From Thermohalobaculum sp039513195 (GTDB lineage Bacteria > Pseudomonadota > Alphaproteobacteria > Rhodobacterales > Rhodobacteraceae): 64,000 bases of DNA. The DNA lies in the NCBI GenBank assembly GCA_039513195.1, contig JBCCRM010000012.1, positions 70,701 through 134,700 of the forward strand, read 5' to 3'. The notes below the pieces were generated by a model. It was not told where the DNA came from, did no database searches, and saw only the letters and a program-made list of their open reading frames with translations. This document shows, one piece after another, positions 31,138 through 41,539 of the stretch (within the stretch, counting starts at the first letter, position 1; each line of letters starts with the position of its first letter). The position numbers and the translations under genes are program-made.

Positions 31138-31666
31138 CTTTGCCCCCATCTCCGTGCCAGCGACGCTTCCCTAGTCGCGTTGCCTGTCACAGCCGGGTAG
31201 GGTCTGCAATCTCTGGCTGGAATGGGGGCGCCGCAGTTCCGCCAATCCCTGGCGGGATCGCCGTCCCGGCCGCCGCGTCGCCCACACGGACCTTGGCAAG
31301 ACAGGCGCACGCGGCGGGTCGCCGAAACCTGCGCTTGTCGGACCGTCGCAGGCGCTCAGAACGTTTTTTGGGAGGACGGATGGCCGCTCCGACAGCGATC
31401 ACCAGGCCAATCCCGACATCGCGGGACGGATCGCGTCGCATCCAAGACCTCAGGATTTGCCTGCCTGGTTCACTCGGCTCCAGCGGGAGAAGTCTCAACA
31501 CTCCGACACGCTGATGGTGGCGAACCGGTAGCAAGGCGGCTACTTCGATCCCGCGCTAAATCACTCAAGCGCCGAGCCAGAGGCCGGACCGGCGGCCTGC
31601 CGCCCCGGCCGAGGCGGGCGCGGAGCGGGATCCCGAAAGGATCCCCGACGGGCACGCCACCTCCTC
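31138..31666. other. Intergenic 529 bp, no gene recognised
   Basis: This gap lies upstream of the SLC13-type carrier (minus) and downstream of the dipeptidase (minus). Frames here lack motifs. A GC-rich GGCGGC-CT-GCCGCC hairpin (about 31590-31603) and a GGATCC-containing repeat (GGGATCCCGAAAGGATCCCC, 31628-31647) lie at the end of the dipeptidase operon and could mark transcript ends. Confidence 0.4.
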
Positions 31667-32746
31667 TCAGCCCGGCAGCCCCGAACGCAGCATCACCGCG
31701 AGCCAGTTCTGCCAGCAGATCTTCGCGATCAGCGCCTCGCCGTAGCCGGCCTGTCGCATCGCCGCGATCAAACGGCCCAAACCGCGCACATCGCCGATTT
31801 CCACCGGTAACTCGCAGCCATCGAAGTCCGAGCCGAGTGCCACCCCGTCCTCGCCGAGGATCGCCACCAGATGATCGAGATGCCGCAGCATCTGCGCAAT
31901 CGGGGTCTGATGGGAAATCGCGCAGTCCTCCCTCAGGAAGGCGACATGAAAATTGAGCCCGACAACCCCGCCGCTCTCGGCCACCGCCTGCAGCTGTCGA
32001 TCGGTTAGATTTCTGGCATTCGGCGCCACGGCATGGGCATTCGAATGGGTCGCGATCAGCGGTTTCGTCGCCACTTTCGCCAGGTCCCAAAATCCCGCCT
32101 CGGTCAGATGCGACGCATCGACCAGAATGCCCAGCGCCTCGCAGGCACTCACCAGCGCCTTGCCCGCGTCGCTGAGACCCCTTCCCGGCTCAATCTCGGG
32201 TCGGCGCGCCATTGGCGCCCCATCGCCGAAGGCATTCGGCCGCGACCAAACCAAGCCGAGCGAGCGCAGTCCCGCAGCACGCAACAGCTCGAGCGCATGG
32301 AAATCGCCATCGATGCACTCCGCGCCCTCGATATGCGGCAACATCGCCAGCCGGCCCGCCGCCATCGCGGCCCGGATATCGCCGGGCCCGTCGCAGATCG
32401 TGACCGCATCAGGATGGGCCGCCGCCAGCCGCCGCATCCTCGCAAAGAGCGCCGTCGTAAAGGCGAGCGCTTCCTTTTGGTCGAGCTGCGCGTAGTTGCT
32501 GGGATCCGACCGGTCGAAACGGTCGGTCCTCGACCGGCTCCGACGCGACGGCGTGAACATCGCGAAGAAGCCGCCGGCGAAATGCGATTCCCGCGCCCGC
32601 GGCAGGTCGATATGCATGCTATCGCCCGACTTCGTGAAATCGCGATGTCGCCCGGCCCGGGCCGCCAATTCTAGCTTCAGCAATGTGTCGTTATGACCGT
32701 CGAACACGGGCACCGGCTGTGCCGCGGCCTCTCCGTCCCTTGCCAT
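31667..32746 (-). CDS. Membrane (renal) dipeptidase family M19
   Basis: A 359-residue zinc dipeptidase. Metal ligands are visible: H18 and D20 in FDGHND, the bridging E140 in HIEGAE, H213 in DASHLTE, H234 in ATHSNAH and D307 in LGSDFDG. M19 enzymes hydrolyse dipeptides and accept a D-residue at the C-terminal position, unlike most dipeptidases. There is no signal peptide, so it acts in the cytoplasm. It follows the ATPase gene of the peptide ABC transporter by 24 bp on the same strand, so it probably cleaves what that transporter imports. Confidence 0.93.
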   Translation of the reverse strand: MARDGEAAAQPVPVFDGHNDTLLKLELAARAGRHRDFTKSGDSMHIDLPRARESHFAGGFFAMFTPSRRSRSRTDRFDRSDPSNYAQLDQKEALAFTTALFARMRRLAAAHPDAVTICDGPGDIRAAMAAGRLAMLPHIEGAECIDGDFHALELLRAAGLRSLGLVWSRPNAFGDGAPMARRPEIEPGRGLSDAGKALVSACEALGILVDASHLTEAGFWDLAKVATKPLIATHSNAHAVAPNARNLTDRQLQAVAESGGVVGLNFHVAFLREDCAISHQTPIAQMLRHLDHLVAILGEDGVALGSDFDGCELPVEIGDVRGLGRLIAAMRQAGYGEALIAKICWQNWLAVMLRSGLPG

Positions 32747-32770
32747 TCCGCTCCGTTCCTACCTCGCCCG

Positions 32771-33538
32771 TCAGTCCAAGGCCCCACGGCTCGCCGCCAG
32801 CAGATCCTGGGTGTAGCTCTGCGCCGCATGGCTCGCCCGCATTGCGCCCGCGGTCAAGGTTTCCACGACCCGCCCGCGCCGCATCACCGCAACCTCGTCG
32901 CACATATGGGCGACAACCGGAAGATCATGGCTCACCAAGAGATAGGTAAGACTGTGGCGCGCTTGCAGATCGCTCAGCAGATTGAGGATCTCCGCCTGCA
33001 CAGAGACATCCAGCGCCGAGGTCGGCTCGTCGAGCAGAAGGATCCGCGGCTCCAGCATCAGAGCCCTCGCGATCGCAACCCTCTGGCGCTGCCCGCCGGA
33101 GAGTTGATGGGGAAAGCGGAAGCGAAAGGCAGGCCCGAGACCCACCTGTTCCAACACCGCTTCGATCCGCGCCTCAACCCGATCGAAGCCGTGGAGGAGC
33201 AGCGGCTCGGACAGGGTTCGATCCACCGTATGCCGCGGGTGGAGCGAGCCATAGGGGTCCTGGAACACCATCTGGAGCTGACGGAAAAAGGCGCGGTCGC
33301 GACGCTTGCCGACCGCCTCCCCCGCCACGGCGATGCGCCCGTTCCAGCCTGCGATCAGGCCAGCGATGGCGCGCAGAACGGTGGATTTGCCGGAACCCGA
33401 CTCGCCAACGAGGCCGTAGCTCTCGCCCACCCGCACGGTCAGAGAGACGTCGTCGACCGCCGTCATCCGGCCCGCGCCACGGCCGAAGGCCACCGTCAAC
33501 CCCTGGACCAGGATTGCGGGCGCCTCAGGCATGGGCAT
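32771..33538 (-). CDS. Peptide ABC transporter ATP-binding protein (DppF/OppF type)
   Basis: A 255-residue ATPase of the peptide/nickel importer family. Walker A is GESGSGKST, the signature LSGGQRQRVAIARAL and Walker B ILLLDEPTSALD. The C-terminal oligopeptide extension is short. The start ATG 33538 (MPMPEAP) overlaps the end of the preceding ATPase gene by 14 bases; ATG 33532 is an alternative. The longer frame upstream reads through the DppD gene and is rejected. Confidence 0.93.
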   Translation of the reverse strand: MPMPEAPAILVQGLTVAFGRGAGRMTAVDDVSLTVRVGESYGLVGESGSGKSTVLRAIAGLIAGWNGRIAVAGEAVGKRRDRAFFRQLQMVFQDPYGSLHPRHTVDRTLSEPLLLHGFDRVEARIEAVLEQVGLGPAFRFRFPHQLSGGQRQRVAIARALMLEPRILLLDEPTSALDVSVQAEILNLLSDLQARHSLTYLLVSHDLPVVAHMCDEVAVMRRGRVVETLTAGAMRASHAAQSYTQDLLAASRGALD

Positions 33539-34385
33539 CGACGCTCGCCGCATCCGCCCAAGCCGGGTCGCGCCGCATCGCCGCCAAGCGCTCGGCCGGC
33601 GCCGAGAGCCTTGGCAGCGCCGCGAGCAGCGCCTGCGTATAGGGGTGCTCGGCCCGGTCGAGCGCGCCGGCGACACAAGTCTCCACGATCCGGCCCGCAT
33701 ACATGATGATCACCCGGTCGCAGAAGCTCGCTACCAGGTTCAGGTCGTGGCTGATCAGGATCAGCCCCATGCCCCGGTCGCGCACCAGACGGTCGAGGAT
33801 CGCGAGCACGCTGCGCTGCACCGTCACATCGAGCGCAGAGGTCGGCTCGTCGGCAATGAGCAGATCCGGGTCCGGCGCCAGCATCATGGCGATCATAATC
33901 CGCTGACCCATACCGCCGGAGACCTCGTGGGGGTAGAGCCCCGCGACGCGCTCCGGATCGTCGATCTGCACCGCGGCCAGCATCTCCAGCGTCTTGGCCG
34001 CCGCCTCGCCCTTGGCGGAGCCGGTGTGCAGACGGTAGGCCTCTGCGATCTGGCGGCCGACGCTCATAACAGGGTTTAGCGAGAATTTTGGATCCTGCAT
34101 AACCATCGAGATCCGCTGCCCGCGGATCCCACGCATCTTTCGTTCCGACAGGCTCTGCAGGTCGATCCCGTCGAAGTTGATCCGCCGTGCGGCCGCACGG
34201 CCGGGCGGGCGCACCAGGCGCAGGATCGCGCGGCCGGTCATCGACTTCCCAGAGCCGGATTCGCCGACGATGCCAACCCTCTCCCGCCCAACGGAGAAGG
34301 AGATGCCGCGCACTGCCTCGACCAACCCGCCGCCGCGCTTCGGGAAGGTGACCGTCAGATCCTCGACCCGCAGCAAGGAGGTCAC
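33525..34385 (-). CDS. Peptide ABC transporter ATP-binding protein (DppD/OppD type)
   Basis: A 286-residue ATPase pairing with the DppF-like protein. It has Walker A GESGSGKSM, the signature VSGGMGQRIMIAMML and Walker B LLIADEPTSALD, and ends with the peptide-family tail HPYTQALLAALPRLSAP. GTG 34385 overlaps the stop of the permease gene (GTGA). It has no RxCP/CxP cysteine-cluster extension typical of OppD-type proteins, which may simply reflect its short C-terminus. Confidence 0.93.
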   Translation of the reverse strand: MTSLLRVEDLTVTFPKRGGGLVEAVRGISFSVGRERVGIVGESGSGKSMTGRAILRLVRPPGRAAARRINFDGIDLQSLSERKMRGIRGQRISMVMQDPKFSLNPVMSVGRQIAEAYRLHTGSAKGEAAAKTLEMLAAVQIDDPERVAGLYPHEVSGGMGQRIMIAMMLAPDPDLLIADEPTSALDVTVQRSVLAILDRLVRDRGMGLILISHDLNLVASFCDRVIIMYAGRIVETCVAGALDRAEHPYTQALLAALPRLSAPAERLAAMRRDPAWADAASVDAHA

Positions 34386-35316
34386 CGCGCCTGCCTCCGC
34401 GGGTCCAGGACATCGCGAAGGCCGTCGCCCAGCAGGTTGAAGCCGAGAGACACGATGAAGATCGCCAATCCCGGCATGGTCGCCACCCACCATTGGTCGA
34501 GGATGAATTTCCGCCCGGCCGAGATCATCGCCCCCCATTCCGGCAAGGGCGGCTGCGCGCCGAGGCCGAGGAAGCCGAGACCCGCCGCGGTCAGGATCAC
34601 GCCGGCCATATCGAGGGTCACCCGCACGATGATGGAGGACATGCAGAGCGGCCATATATGCCCGATGATGATCCGCATCGGCCCGGCGCCCTGCATCTGC
34701 ACGGCGGCGATGAAATCGGAATTGCGCAGCGTGAGCGTCTCCGCCCGTGCGATGCGCGCATAGGGCGGCCAAGCGGTCAGCGTTATTGCCAGGATCGCAT
34801 TGCCGATCCCCGCCCCCAGCGCCGCGACGAAGGCGAGCGCCAGCACCAGTCGGGGAAAGGCGAGGAAGATGTCGGTAATCCGCATCAGGACCACATCGAC
34901 CCAGCCGCCCAGATAACCCGCCGCAGTGCCGACCAAGAGACCGATCACCGGCGCCGTTACCGCGACCAGGGCCACGATGAAGAGGGTGACCGACGCGCCA
35001 TGGATGATGCGGCTGTAGATGTCCCGGCCCAACTCGTCCGAGCCCAAGAGATATCCGGCCTCCCCCGGCGGGGTCAGCCGGGCTGCCAGGTCCTGGGCCA
35101 GCGGGTCGTGGCTCGCGATCCAGGGCGCGAAGGCGGAGGCGAAGACCAGCGCTGCGATGATCACCAGCCCCGCCATTGCCAGCGGATTGGCGGCGAAATC
35201 GCACCAGGCGAGATAGGCCTGCACCGACCGCGCCTGCAGCCGAGACTGCGGCGCCTCGGCCGTCAGCCAGGCCCGCCAACCCTGCGGTGCTTCTGCGGCG
35301 CGCTCCTCCCGGACCG

Positions 35317-35320
<4 letters not shown>
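34382..35320 (-). CDS. Peptide ABC transporter permease (DppC type)
   Basis: A 312-residue inner-membrane permease with an N-terminal cytoplasmic segment, the OppC_N helix (MAGLVIIAALVFASAFAPW) and the LGSDELGRDIYSRIIHGASV motif that is nearly diagnostic for DppC. The EAA coupling loop is seen as RNSDFIAAVQMQGAGPMRIIIGHIWP. The GTG start at 35320 overlaps the DppB stop (GTGA). The longer frame is an extension through dppB. Confidence 0.94.
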
Positions 35321-36399
<1,079 letters not shown>

Positions 36400-38010
36400 T
36401 TACTTCGTCACGGTCCAATAAAACGCGGCCGTGATCGCCGAACCCGTGACGAAGTCCGAGACATTTGCCCGCCGGGCATTTTGCTCGATCTTCTGGAACA
36501 TCGGCACGAAGGGCGAGGTCGCCTGGTGCTGCTTTTGGATGTCGATATACATCGCCGCCCGCTTGTCGCGGTCGGGCTCGGTCACCGCTGCCTCGGTCAG
36601 GGCGGTCAGCTCCGGGATCTCCCAGGCCGTACGCCAGGCGAGCTTGCCGGTCAGGTTCGCCGCGTCGGTGTTGTCCGGATTGTGCGCGAAGGTATCGGCA
36701 TTGGTGTGCGGATCCGGATAGTCCGGTCCCCAAGCGCCCAGATAGAGGTCGAACTCCCGCGCCCGGTATTTGGTCAGCATCTGTTTCGCTGTACCCTGGG
36801 TGATGTTCGCGGTGATGCCGACCTGCGCAAAGGCGTTCTGCAGGGTCTGCGCGATCTCGATCCGCTCCTGCGCAGTGCGGACGATTATCTCCAGCTCGAA
36901 ATCGTCCGGCACATCGGCCTCGGCCAGCAGTGCCTTGGCCTTCTCAACGTCGAAGCTATAGGGCTTTTCCGTCAGCTCCCCCAGATAGGTCAGCGGCAGG
37001 AAGGCCTGATGCACCGTGTACTGGCCCTTCAGGAAGGAATTCGCCATCCCCTCGTAGTCTGCGAGGTATTTCAGCGCCTCCTTCACCTTGGGCTGCGACA
37101 GCACGGCGTTCTTTTGGTTGACCGAGAAATACATGATCCGCCCACGCAGATCGTCGTCAACGGCGATATCGGCGTTGGCGGAGACCGCGGCGATATCCTC
37201 CGGGCTCAGATTGCGGGCGATATCGACATCGCCCTTCTCCAGCAACAGGCGCTGTGTCGCGCTTTCCAGGATATGCCGGACCACCACGCGCTTCATCGCC
37301 GGCTCGCCCTTCCAGAAATCAGGGTTGGCGGTCAGCGTGTAGCTCTCATTCGGCTTCCAATTCACCAAGCTGTAGGCCCCGGACCCGGCCGAATTGGTCT
37401 TCAGCCAGCCATTGCCCCAATCGCCCTCGGTCTCATTGGCTTTCACGGTCTCGCTATCGACGATATAGGCGATCGTCGCGGTCAAGCAGTTCAGTACGAA
37501 GGACCGCGCGTAAACCTGGTCGGTGGTCAGCTGAAACGTCATATCGTCGGTCGCGACCAACGTGTCGGCCATATTGTCGGTGGTGAAGCCGAATTGGGTG
37601 AGGATGAAGCTCGGCGTCTTCTCCATCGCCACGGCGCGGCGGAGCGAGTATTCCACATCCCGCGCGGTCACCGCGTTCCCGGAGGTGAAAGTCAGCCCCT
37701 CACGGATCTTGAAGGTGAAGGTCTTGCCGTCGTCCGACACCTCCCAGCTCTCGGCGATATCGGGGACATAGCCTTTCGAAAGATCGCTCGGGTCGAAGCT
37801 GACCAGCGATCCGTAGAGGTTGTTGAGCAGATCCGAGCCGGCGAATTCGAAGCTCTCCTGTGGATCGAGAGATGTGATGTCGTCGATCCGATTCGCAATT
37901 ACCAGAACGTCGGGTGGCGTCTCGCCCAACGCAGCCGGGCCGGAAAGCGTAAGCGGGAACGCCAGAAGGCTCGCCGCCGCAGCAGCGCGCAAGAATTTGA
38001 TCGGACGCAT
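36400..38010 (-). CDS. Peptide ABC transporter substrate-binding protein (SBP_bac_5)
   Basis: A 536-residue periplasmic binding protein for peptides. The signal peptide runs from MRPIKFLRA to about residue 30 (ALGE). Family landmarks are the N-terminal LDPQESFEFAGSDLLNNLYGSL, the LSKGYVPDIAESWEVSDDGKTFTFKIREG segment and the C-terminal FDLYLGAWGPDYPDPHTNAD. It is the first gene of a six-gene operon ending with the M19 dipeptidase. The bound peptide cannot be read from sequence; no nickel or heme signature was noted. Confidence 0.94.
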   Translation of the reverse strand: MRPIKFLRAAAAASLLAFPLTLSGPAALGETPPDVLVIANRIDDITSLDPQESFEFAGSDLLNNLYGSLVSFDPSDLSKGYVPDIAESWEVSDDGKTFTFKIREGLTFTSGNAVTARDVEYSLRRAVAMEKTPSFILTQFGFTTDNMADTLVATDDMTFQLTTDQVYARSFVLNCLTATIAYIVDSETVKANETEGDWGNGWLKTNSAGSGAYSLVNWKPNESYTLTANPDFWKGEPAMKRVVVRHILESATQRLLLEKGDVDIARNLSPEDIAAVSANADIAVDDDLRGRIMYFSVNQKNAVLSQPKVKEALKYLADYEGMANSFLKGQYTVHQAFLPLTYLGELTEKPYSFDVEKAKALLAEADVPDDFELEIIVRTAQERIEIAQTLQNAFAQVGITANITQGTAKQMLTKYRAREFDLYLGAWGPDYPDPHTNADTFAHNPDNTDAANLTGKLAWRTAWEIPELTALTEAAVTEPDRDKRAAMYIDIQKQHQATSPFVPMFQKIEQNARRANVSDFVTGSAITAAFYWTVTK

Positions 38011-38387
38011 GCGTGGTCTCCTATGTCGAGGCATCGGTCCGTTCGCTCTCCGCGCCGCCGGCTGTCCCGCATGGGCGCAACGAGTGTCGGACCTCGTCTG
38101 ATCGGAAGCCTGTGCGGGTTCCCGAAGCAGGTCAAGAGAATTGCCCGACAGCGTGGCGCCCGCCGCAATGCTGCCCTCAGAATAGGCAGTTGACCCAAAG
38201 GGAGGCAATTCGGTGCGGCGCCCCACGCGACGTGTCCCTATCAACACACACATTGCCGCAATACGACCACATTCACCGCGTTCTTCCAATTGCAGCCTCT
38301 ACTCCTCATGTAACGTAACCAGAAGAAAAGGCGTGGCGCGCAATCGTTTGGTCAGGGATGCGCGAACATGTGTGTAGGAGAGGGTAA
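38011..38387. other. Divergent intergenic region, peptide importer / ANL-like gene
   Basis: A 377-bp promoter region for two divergent units. The part at 38220-38350 is clearly less GC-rich than its surroundings and contains ACACACACATT and ATGTAACGTAACC, plausible for promoter DNA. The ANL-like gene has a strong AGGAGAGGG ribosome-binding site at its right edge. No gene is supported. Confidence 0.45.
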
Positions 38388-39641
38388 ATGGCGTTGCTAG
38401 ATGCAATGTCGCCGGCGGCTTCTGTCCTGAGTTGTGGGACACTATTTGTCGGAGACTTCGAAGTTAAAGGCTCAGCGACTGTTGGCCGGGCGGCTGCTCT
38501 GGCTGCGTTGATGGTCCGCTGGGGCATCAACCCTGGCGATCGGGTCGCGATCGCAGTCACCGACCCCGTACCGTTTTCCACCGCGCTGGCCGCCTGCCTC
38601 GGCAGCGGCATTGCCGCTGTGGTTCTGGACCCGCAGGCGGACCCTGCCCCTATCGCCGCGGCGCTGAGGCGTCTGCACCCGGCCGCAATGATCCTGGATG
38701 CCGGACTGATGGAACGTCTGCTGGTCGTGCCTCAGATCGCGCTGCCCGCCCATGGCGTCGTGGTCGGGCGCGACAGCCGCAGGCCGGGCCTGCGCAACCT
38801 GTTCTCGCGCCAGGTTTCCTCGGAATCGGTGCCGTCTTGGCCCGCTTTCTCGGACATCGCCGCCAAAGCTGGCGAAGCCATGGCGATCCCAGCCGATATC
38901 GACGACACCCTGCCGGCAGTGATCGCCGTGGACATGACCGGCGGCGGCAGCGCACCCCGGGCTCATGCGCTCTCCCGCAGCGCCCTGGCGGTCCAGGCAG
39001 AGACGATATCGACACTCTTCGGGATGAGCCGCGGCGACGCGCTCCTGTCTTGCGTGCCGAGGCAAAGCTTGCCCGGCCTGCTCCTGCCCTATGGCGCCGG
39101 GCTTCTCGGCGGAATGACCGTGCAGCTGCCGGAACCCGATGCGGGGGGGATCGATGCCGATGCCCTGCCGGACCTGCTGCGGACCCGGGAGACGACCCAT
39201 CTGCTGGCGCCGGTCGCGCTTTTGGAGGCCGCGGTGGCACATCCCGGGCAAGCGTCTTTCGGCGGTTCGACGCTCCGCCATGTCGTTGTGCTGGCGGAGG
39301 ATTTGGCGCCCGCCTTACGCCAACAGGCGGAGGCCGCCTTCGCCTGCCGCGTCTCGAGCCTTTTCGGACCGGCCGGCACCACTGGCAGCGCTCTCTTTTG
39401 CGGGCCCGCGCCGGCGCTCTCGCGGCCGGACAGCCTCGGCAAAGCCTTGGACGGCGCCGCCCGCATCGCCGATGGCGCCGGCGAGGCGTTGCCCATCGGC
39501 CGGCCCGGACGCCTGCAGCTCAAAGGCCCGGCGGTCATGCAGCCGCTGGCGGACACCGACGGATTGTTGGAGGACGGGTGGCTCGATACCGGACTTCCAG
39601 CGAGCATCGATGCGGAAGGGTTCGTCCACCGCGCCCGCTAG
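38388..39641 (+). CDS. Degenerate, truncated AMP-binding (ANL) superfamily protein
   Basis: The 417-residue protein follows the large N-terminal domain of acyl-CoA synthetases and adenylation domains. Landmarks are a GDRVAIAV segment, an A3-like P-loop position at DMTGGGSAPRAHALS, an A5-like SLFGPAGTTGSALF and an A7-like WLDTGLPASIDAEGFVHRAR. Key residues differ: the P-loop lacks the TSGTTGxPK pattern, and the ribose-binding Asp of TGD is a Leu. The chain stops right after A7, so the C-terminal lid with the catalytic lysine (A10) is missing. The start is well supported by AGGAGAGGG. It may be a non-catalytic binder or a relic; codon use remains normal. Confidence 0.7.
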   Translation: MALLDAMSPAASVLSCGTLFVGDFEVKGSATVGRAAALAALMVRWGINPGDRVAIAVTDPVPFSTALAACLGSGIAAVVLDPQADPAPIAAALRRLHPAAMILDAGLMERLLVVPQIALPAHGVVVGRDSRRPGLRNLFSRQVSSESVPSWPAFSDIAAKAGEAMAIPADIDDTLPAVIAVDMTGGGSAPRAHALSRSALAVQAETISTLFGMSRGDALLSCVPRQSLPGLLLPYGAGLLGGMTVQLPEPDAGGIDADALPDLLRTRETTHLLAPVALLEAAVAHPGQASFGGSTLRHVVVLAEDLAPALRQQAEAAFACRVSSLFGPAGTTGSALFCGPAPALSRPDSLGKALDGAARIADGAGEALPIGRPGRLQLKGPAVMQPLADTDGLLEDGWLDTGLPASIDAEGFVHRAR

Positions 39642-39805
39642 TGCGGGGTCCCAATTGCCCACCTTCTCAGCTCTTCCGGCGCCAACCACCCAAAAAAATT
39701 CGGACGCCGCATCCCACGCCGACTTTTGGGTGCTATCGTCCGCCGCGGCCGCACACCGTGCCGACTCGCGGCGTGCCGGACCGGAACGACCAGGAGGAGA
39801 ACACA

Positions 39806-40192
39806 GTGTTGAGAACAACACGTTTGGCTGCGGCGGCCACGCTGCTCGCGGCTGGGACGGCCACCGGAGCCGAGCTGCAGATGGACGATTTCGCCGCCGA
39901 AAGCCTCGGCTCGGTCACCAAGCTTTGCTCAGCCGAGCCCAGTACTGAAATGGGGCAATGGGCCCGCGGCTTTTGCTATGGCTGGATCGAGGGGGTCGAG
40001 CAGTTCTACGACGAAATTCTGCTAGACGACCGCTTCGAATTCGAACCGACGATTTGCCCCGGCCGCGAAGTATCTCGCGAGGAAGTACGCACATTGCTGG
40101 TTGATTGGTCCAACAACAATCCCGATTTGCAGGGTATTCCACCGCTGGACGGCCTGATCCGCGCGGGGCGCGAGATCTTCCCCTGCCCCTGA
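39806..40192 (+). CDS. Rap1a/Tai-family secreted protein
   Basis: A 128-residue protein with a Sec signal peptide (MLRTTRLAAAATLLAAGTATG) and four cysteines in the mature part (C41, C57, C84, C127). The pattern GFCYGWIEGV, ICPG, VRTLLVDW and the C-terminal IREIFPCP-like end (AGREIFPCP) match the Rap1a/Tai fold, first known as immunity proteins against type VI amidase effectors but widespread as lone periplasmic proteins. No effector or secretion gene is nearby. The GTG start has a CAGGAGGAG ribosome-binding site. Confidence 0.75.
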   Translation: MLRTTRLAAAATLLAAGTATGAELQMDDFAAESLGSVTKLCSAEPSTEMGQWARGFCYGWIEGVEQFYDEILLDDRFEFEPTICPGREVSREEVRTLLVDWSNNNPDLQGIPPLDGLIRAGREIFPCP

Positions 40193-40220
40193 TTGCGGTC
40201 CGAGAGAAAGGTGACCTGAG

Positions 40221-40466
40221 ATGAGAAACAAACATGCCATCGTGCTTGCCCTCGCCGCGGGCCTCACTGTCTCTGGCTGCGCCGGTACGGGCGCAGACCG
40301 GGATACGGCTGTGCGCACCGGGACCGGCGCTGCAACGGGCGCTGCGGTCGGCGCCGTGATCGGTGCTTTCAGCGGAAGCCCCGGCGCGGGCGCTGCGATC
40401 GGCTCGGCCGTGGGCGGCGGCGCAGGCTTCCTCTACGACCAGGTAAAAAAAGACGGCGGTCTCTGA
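40221..40466 (+). CDS. Small glycine-zipper lipoprotein
   Basis: An 81-residue protein with a type II signal peptide: basic MRNKH, a hydrophobic core and lipobox LTVSGC with the lipidated Cys20. The rest is a glycine/alanine-zipper segment (GAATGAAVGAVIGAF, GAGAAIGSAVGGGAGF) as in YMGG/SlyB-like outer-membrane lipoproteins, ending in a short charged tail. It lies 28 bp after the Rap1a-like gene and is probably co-transcribed. Role: envelope maintenance, inferred from family only. Confidence 0.85.
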   Translation: MRNKHAIVLALAAGLTVSGCAGTGADRDTAVRTGTGAATGAAVGAVIGAFSGSPGAGAAIGSAVGGGAGFLYDQVKKDGGL

Positions 40467-40477
40467 TCCGCTGGCCC

Positions 40478-40499
40478 GGCCCGGCAAGACAGCCGGGTC
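40478..40499 (+). terminator. Hairpin after the lipoprotein gene
   Basis: GGCCCGGC (40478-40485), loop AAGACA, GCCGGGTC (40492-40499): an 8-bp stem with one G-U pair, 11 bp after the stop at 40466. There is no T run. It lies in the gap convergent with the glycosyltransferase operon, and probably marks the transcript 3' end. Confidence 0.45.
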
Positions 40500-40660
40500 C
40501 GGCGTTCCGCCATTCCACCCGCGCGCGCAGATATCTGGGCTAACCGATCGCGATGAAACGCTCGTGGCCGGGATGCGGCCCGAGCCTCGTTCACTGGCAG
40601 GCGCTGCGGCCCAGCGGCGAGCAGTCTACCGACTTCGCCAACAGCTCATTGCGGCGGTGA

Positions 40661-41539
40661 TCACCCGGCCTCCGGCTCTGCCACCGCTGCGGCCGCAGGC
40701 GCGGCAGAGACCCGGCCCTCGCGCATCTCCTGCACCAACAGCCGGATCGAGGCGAAGTACCACGCCTTGTAGAACGCATAGTGGAAGCCTGCGGCCCCGT
40801 CCCGGAACCCCTGTTTGGCGAGATAGGCGTATAGGAAATAGAACCACGGGTACCACCACTTCTCGATATGGCGGTACTTGAACGCCTGGCGCGCCGTCAG
40901 GTCCCGCTTGCGTTCCGGCTGCGCCGCCAACAACAAGATGCGATTCGCCTCCCATGCCGCATAGTCGCGGTGGCGGTCGAGGAACCGGGCCAATCCGCGA
41001 TAATCGCGATGGTCGATCTTCTCGGCGAATTCGCCGGTTGTGCCCTCGATCACCGGGTGCTCATGCACCTCCATGTCGAGCTTGCTCCACCCCTGCTCGT
41101 CGATCCGCTCATAGAGCCCCGCACCGACCCGGAACAGCGCCAGCTTGCGTTGCGCCAGGCCGTGGCGCAGCTCCCGCCCCAGGAAATAGTTGCGATAGGT
41201 CAGCCAGTATCCGGCATGCTCCTCCGGACCCAGGCGGGCGGCGAGGGCATCGCAGAAGGCGGCATCCACCACCTCGTCGGCGTCCAAGAACAACACCCAC
41301 TCCGTCTCGGGCGGATGGTTGGTCAGCACCCAATTACGTTTCTTCGGGAACCGACCGTTCCAGGCGAAATCGAGCACCTTGGCGCCATGAGCTTTGGCGA
41401 TCTCGACCGTGCGGTCGGTGCTGCCACTGTCGACCACCACAACCGCCGTAAAGCGGTCGAGGGCAGCGAGGCATCGGGGCAGGTTCCGCTCCTCGTCCTT
41501 TACCGGGACCACCACTGTTACGGGCAGATCGCCGCTCAT
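40661..41539 (-). CDS. Glycosyltransferase family 2 (WaaE/KdtX-like)
   Basis: A 292-residue cytoplasmic GT-A enzyme. VTVVVPVKDEERNLPRCLAAL opens the fold, VVVDSGSTDRT is the nucleotide-binding loop and LFLDADEVV holds the metal-binding DxD. The C-terminal part with FYKAWYFASIRLL is membrane-associated. The arrangement (DSGSTDRTVEIA, W--R-KR-W-L) resembles the WaaE/KdtX beta-1,4-glucosyltransferase group acting on LPS core or EPS. The start overlaps the acetyltransferase gene stop (ATGA). It is the last gene of the cluster. Confidence 0.9.
   Translation of the reverse strand: MSGDLPVTVVVPVKDEERNLPRCLAALDRFTAVVVVDSGSTDRTVEIAKAHGAKVLDFAWNGRFPKKRNWVLTNHPPETEWVLFLDADEVVDAAFCDALAARLGPEEHAGYWLTYRNYFLGRELRHGLAQRKLALFRVGAGLYERIDEQGWSKLDMEVHEHPVIEGTTGEFAEKIDHRDYRGLARFLDRHRDYAAWEANRILLLAAQPERKRDLTARQAFKYRHIEKWWYPWFYFLYAYLAKQGFRDGAAGFHYAFYKAWYFASIRLLVQEMREGRVSAAPAAAAVAEPEAG

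Noticed and set aside
29488..31200. Plus-strand open frame (570 codons) opposite the SLC13-type carrier
   Set aside because: Arg/Asp/Gln/His-rich translation without any fold signature; antisense artefact of high GC3.
36481..38193. Plus-strand open frame (570 codons) opposite the peptide-binding protein gene
   Set aside because: Antisense shadow; the minus-strand product has a signal peptide and clear SBP_bac_5 motifs.
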